Below, one piece after another: positions 60,468-64,000 of a stretch of DNA of 64,000 nucleotides. A program made the position numbers and the translations under genes. This stretch comes from Baylisascaris procyonis. Taxonomy: Eukaryota; Nematoda; Chromadorea; Rhabditida; Ascarididae. The notes under the pieces were generated by a model. It was not told the origin of the DNA. It made no database searches and saw nothing but the letters and a program-made list of their open reading frames with translations. The DNA lies in NCBI GenBank assembly GCA_037389465.1, contig JAZARR010000074.1:5828001-5892000 (forward strand). Direction: 5' to 3'. How positions within the stretch are numbered: the first letter of the stretch is position 1; every line of letters starts with the position of its first letter.

Positions 60468-60600
60468 CTTGTTGTTCTCTATCAACCTTTCTGCGTCCTA
60501 TTCATTTGCTTATTGCTGATATCGGCTCAGAGCATTTGGCTGATCATAGTGTATCATAGCCGGAAAACCAGCAAAGAAGTGGCCTGAATGAAGATGATTA
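60468..60600 (+). pseudogene. relic of the companion peptide gene (unit F), exon 1
   Basis: Without a start codon (CTT at 60468), the frame still reads YQPFCVLFICLLLISAQS, the companion signal peptide including its A-Q-S cleavage motif, followed by IWLIIVYHSRKTSKEVA and a stop. It lies 478 bp from the cecropin F ATG, divergent. No convincing exon 2. Confidence 0.65.
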
Positions 60601-63600
60601 TGTGCTTTTACATATCTAATCCAATGAGACTGGATCGATGGCGCACATGGCGTCATAAATGCCTTCCGGTTACTAATGCAGCTATCGTTCCAAATGAAAT
60701 AATGATCAAGAAAAGTCACTGAATTTTTCAGCTCTTTCAGGATCTTTATATAGCGTCAAAGAATTTTTCTATCCGACTCGTCAACTTTGTCGAGACCTAT
60801 ACGACATGAGATCTGACGAGTTTCATGCAAGGGAAGCTTGTTCAATACGGACATATATATTCACAAATGAATTACATCGCAGTGAAGTGCTTAAAAGCTG
60901 CCTAGCGTAGCATCACACGAATACTGTTTTATTATAAGAACTTTTGGGTTCACTTGATGGTTACATCATTTAATCGACTGATGGTCACTATCGCAGTGTT
61001 AAGCACCGATGTATTAGCGCTCTAGATTACGCTGCCAAGATATCTCCTTGCGGGTACATAGCAATAACGACATAAATACTACTGATGTGCCCACTTAGTA
61101 CAGCTTATGCACTTTGGTGAATTTACCGATTTGCAGGATCACTGCGTAATGAATAACATGCCTTTCGAGTCCTCCTCTTCTGGCACACCTGTAGTGGTAC
61201 AATTTTGGATGAAAAGCCCGCACGAACTATCAGTCCCAAGAGTTGTTTGACGCTGGTAAGAATATGGTTTGCGCAGAACGCTTCTTTGTTTTCAGCACAT
61301 TTTGATTCCTACCATACAAACACTTATTCGTACTGCCGCGGTGGGCTTCTTTACATCCTGGTGGATCATCTAGTCAATCGGAGCCAAAGCAGAGGGTGAA
61401 GTATAAACGTGGAAATAATGCTTTGCGCTTAACCAGTCAACACATACGATCCATTTCCATGTCCACTTATATTTCCGTCAAAAAAGCTTCTTATCTGGCA
61501 TGCTAGAAGATTTTACAAGCAGCTTTGAGACCTAGACAAAGTTTAGCAACAATGACGGGCTATGGTCGAAGCTGGTCAAGGGACCGACTTAATTCTTGCT
61601 TAAATGTGATGAATTTTTGCAGGACTCACAACTGCGGTCTAGGATTACCGTCATCGATGGATTCAACAGCACGCGACTTTTTTCACTGAGCGCAGAGCAT
61701 TCCATCCTTCTAAACCCGCTTTTTGAGCGAGGGAATAAAACAAGACAGGAAGGATGAATTTCGCAGCAGTACGCTATGAATGAGCACAATGAGCGCATTT
61801 AGCCACCTTCGCCCGACGTGGGAGCTCTCGATTGTTTATGGGACCATCTTTGTATACACCTTTTTTGGTTCTTAGTACTTCTTTCTAGTCGAAATATGAC
61901 AATAAATGTATATGAGGAATAAAAATAGCTAACTGCGTCCCAACTAGAGTAGCAGCAGTTCGGCAGCGCTAGTCGTATAACATAATGCATTGACAGATCC
62001 GTGAAAACCTTGAAGAAGACCACTGGAAGACTCAAGAAAATATAGAGAAAAACATGAAACAATTCAAAGCAAGGGTGATGTCAAGAGCTTGCTGAAGATC
62101 GCCGAGCGCGTTGGCAAAAGCAAAAAACTGCAGAAAACAATCGGAAGAACCGTAATCGTCAAGTCTTATGGAAGCTTCTCAAAATGGCCCTAAGGTTATC
62201 GCAAGTGAGATCAACAGAACCAATATACTATTTTTGCAGAACACTGCTAATAAACTGCTAGTTCTATTGAAGTTGCACTGCATAGGCTGCATAAGTATAT
62301 CTAGTGATATCAGCGTAACGTTGACACATTTTTCATACCTAGCTTCTCTGATCTCAGGTGCAATGCTTGTTCTTCGACCTTTCGCTCATTTGACCTTACA
62401 GAGTTTTGGTTTAGCCAGCCTTTATCTATACGCTCAGCAGCTAAGAACACCTAATTCTTCTCATTCCATTATTCATGTGTGTCAATTTTTTTTCGCATTT
62501 GAAAATTTGATCACCGTTGAAAACTTTCCTAAGAGAAAACTAAACGACTATTTTCAATGGGCATACATAAGTATTTGAAACGTATTTTGTGGTTTTCGTC
62601 GTTTTCAATTTTTCACTGTGTATGTCTTGAGATGGAACGTTAAACGACTTTTCTCTGCTCTACAACCTTTACTTCAAGAGTTATGTCGTTTCGAACTTAT
62701 TTGGATACTTCTTGATTAATCGATCGCAGAATAAATCCGCGAACAGAACTGCAACAAATCTGCATTTTGTCGATAGACCACTATCGAAAATTTAGGTGCA
62801 GAAAGGATGGAAATCTTGGAAACCTATGGCGGAAGAAGGTCTGGCAACGAATGCTTGCAATGACCGTTAATTGCGCATTTTTCATCTTACTGGCATGCCC
62901 TGTCCGTACTAACGTTGGAAAAATAACGCACCTAACTGAAAAGAGCAATCAAAACTAAAAAGAAAGCATGTTTGCGATTATATAAAACGCATCCATACAT
63001 GAACAACATTGAGACTGATGGACCGGCAAGCATATTAGTGTAATATAAAAGAAAAACAACCAAATATACCTCCTACACAGGAAGAACATGAAAAACAGGT
63101 GAGCAAACTCATCGCCGAGTTCGTTGAATATGTGAGACGGACCCTGCGACTGCATCAGTGCTTCACTGGTCCAGTAGGGCTATGGACGGCTTTATGTTTA
63201 GAACGACTAAAGGCTTCAGTGGTTCTAAACATGAAACCATCCATAGCACTTTCAACGATTAGAAGCTTCTTGAAAGGAAATTTCTGAAGAAGGCAAAGTG
63301 GAATGAAGCAGCAATAAGCGGCCGGAAGCTCCGTCAGCATTTTGTTGCATAGAATTAGATTATAAGGCGATTTTCTAATCTGCGAGCAAGCTTTATAGTA
63401 GGGATCACAAAAAGCTGAAGAAATTTTCCCTGAAGTATAACGAACAGAAAGCTATCGCTAACTTTTGAAAAAAATATGCGAGGTTTAGGACGAAAGCACA
63501 TGATATAAACTTGTTTATAATATTCCACATAGCTTATTCTAAACTTCGTCGAACACAATTTCAGATTTTCAACGTTGAAAGAGGTTGTCGGATAAAAACT

Positions 63601-64000
63601 TTCGAACGAAGAATGTGGCGAACTGAATCACCCCGTCATGAGTTCTATCGAATGTTGCTAAAGGCCATCAATTTTACGCAAATGAAAAAACGCGCTAGAG
63701 GAACATGAACGCTGTGCATTTTCGCATTCCTACCACCTCGCCTACCGGTTTTTGTTTCATTCTTATTTTATTTTGCTAACAGCAATAGGTACATATGTCC
63801 TTATGCTCAACATATACAACCTTAAACATATCGTAGTTAGATTCTCATCCTAGAGAGTTTAGCGTCTATGGGATGTCGAGCAGAGCAACGTAACAGTGAG
63901 AAAGGTTTCAGTCAAAGCAAATGCAGATTCGCTGAAGGACGACAAAAGCAGCGGAAAGAACGGCTTCTTCCGATAAACGCCTTTTGACAGAGCCTGTATC
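60601..64000. other. no supported gene
   Basis: About 62300-62460 matches the unit E flank near 44320-44600. Plus-strand frames near 63060-63290 (EEHEKQ followed by a GTGAGC donor) and 63561-63708 (after ATTTCAG) might be isolated exons of a gene running off the right edge, but no family was recognised. Confidence 0.35.

Noticed and set aside
62168..62578. 136-codon plus-strand ORF rich in Leu, Ser and Ile
   Set aside because: Part of it is duplicated in diverged, frame-shifted form near 44.3-44.6 kb, which indicates flanking non-coding repeat rather than a gene.
1..64000. tRNA, rRNA, transposase or CRISPR signals
   Set aside because: I looked by eye for the tRNA B-box motif, rRNA-like blocks, transposase motifs and regularly spaced repeats and found none that could be supported.

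Overview
The window looks like nuclear DNA of an ascaridid nematode (Ascaris or a close relative). Coding exons are short, AT-rich introns separate them, and many exons begin right after a TTTCAG-type acceptor. The interstitial repeat is based on the nematode telomere unit TTAGGC. Six genes encode peptides of the Ascaris cecropin P1 type, and a ground-like (grl) protein, a nematode-specific family, is also present. No transposase, rRNA, tRNA or CRISPR was recognised.

Layout. 1.9-5.4 kb (+): a GT31 beta-1,3-galactosyltransferase-like gene in five exons. 7.6-8.1 kb (-): cecropin gene A. 9.1-10.4 kb (+): a ground-like protein. 13.2-28.6 kb (-): a long modular Gln/Pro-rich gene of about 18 exons, nearly all symmetrical phase 1-1, ending in two alternative-looking last exons. 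30.4-32.7 kb (-): a complete five-exon BTB-BACK protein of 305 aa. 33.8-43.8 kb: the core cecropin cluster (B on +; C, D, E on -). 46.3-47.7 kb (+): mitochondrial ATP synthase subunit e. 49.6-54.5 kb (+): an unrecognised single-pass membrane protein with a basic tail. 54.5-58.6 kb: low-complexity DNA, namely a TG-to-CA strand-switch satellite, about 1.57 kb of degenerate TTAGGC array and a C-rich tract. 59.6-60.6 kb: cecropin F with its companion relic. 60.6-64 kb: nothing convincing.

Cecropin system. All six cecropin genes share one architecture: a 130-nt exon 1 (23-residue signal peptide plus the N-terminal amphipathic helix), a phase-1 intron inside the hinge Gly codon, and exon 2 (the IAIAI helix, an R-x-R-R processing site, and a usually acidic C-terminal propeptide). 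A TATAAATA box (AATAAATA in gene C) starts 81-83 nt upstream of every ATG. Upstream of the minus-strand copies lies a divergent companion gene. It is intact only at 37004-37974, where it encodes an 82-aa precursor with the cecropin plan residue for residue (130-nt exon 1, 23-residue signal, Gly44 at the intron, R-Q-R-R at 54-57) but an almost entirely different sequence. I regard it as an undescribed, highly diverged member of the family. Companion relics lie 476-479 bp from the start codons of genes D, E and F, so a two-gene head-to-head unit was duplicated.

Gene models were spliced by eye from acceptor/donor sites and reading phase. First exons of several genes are unresolved.
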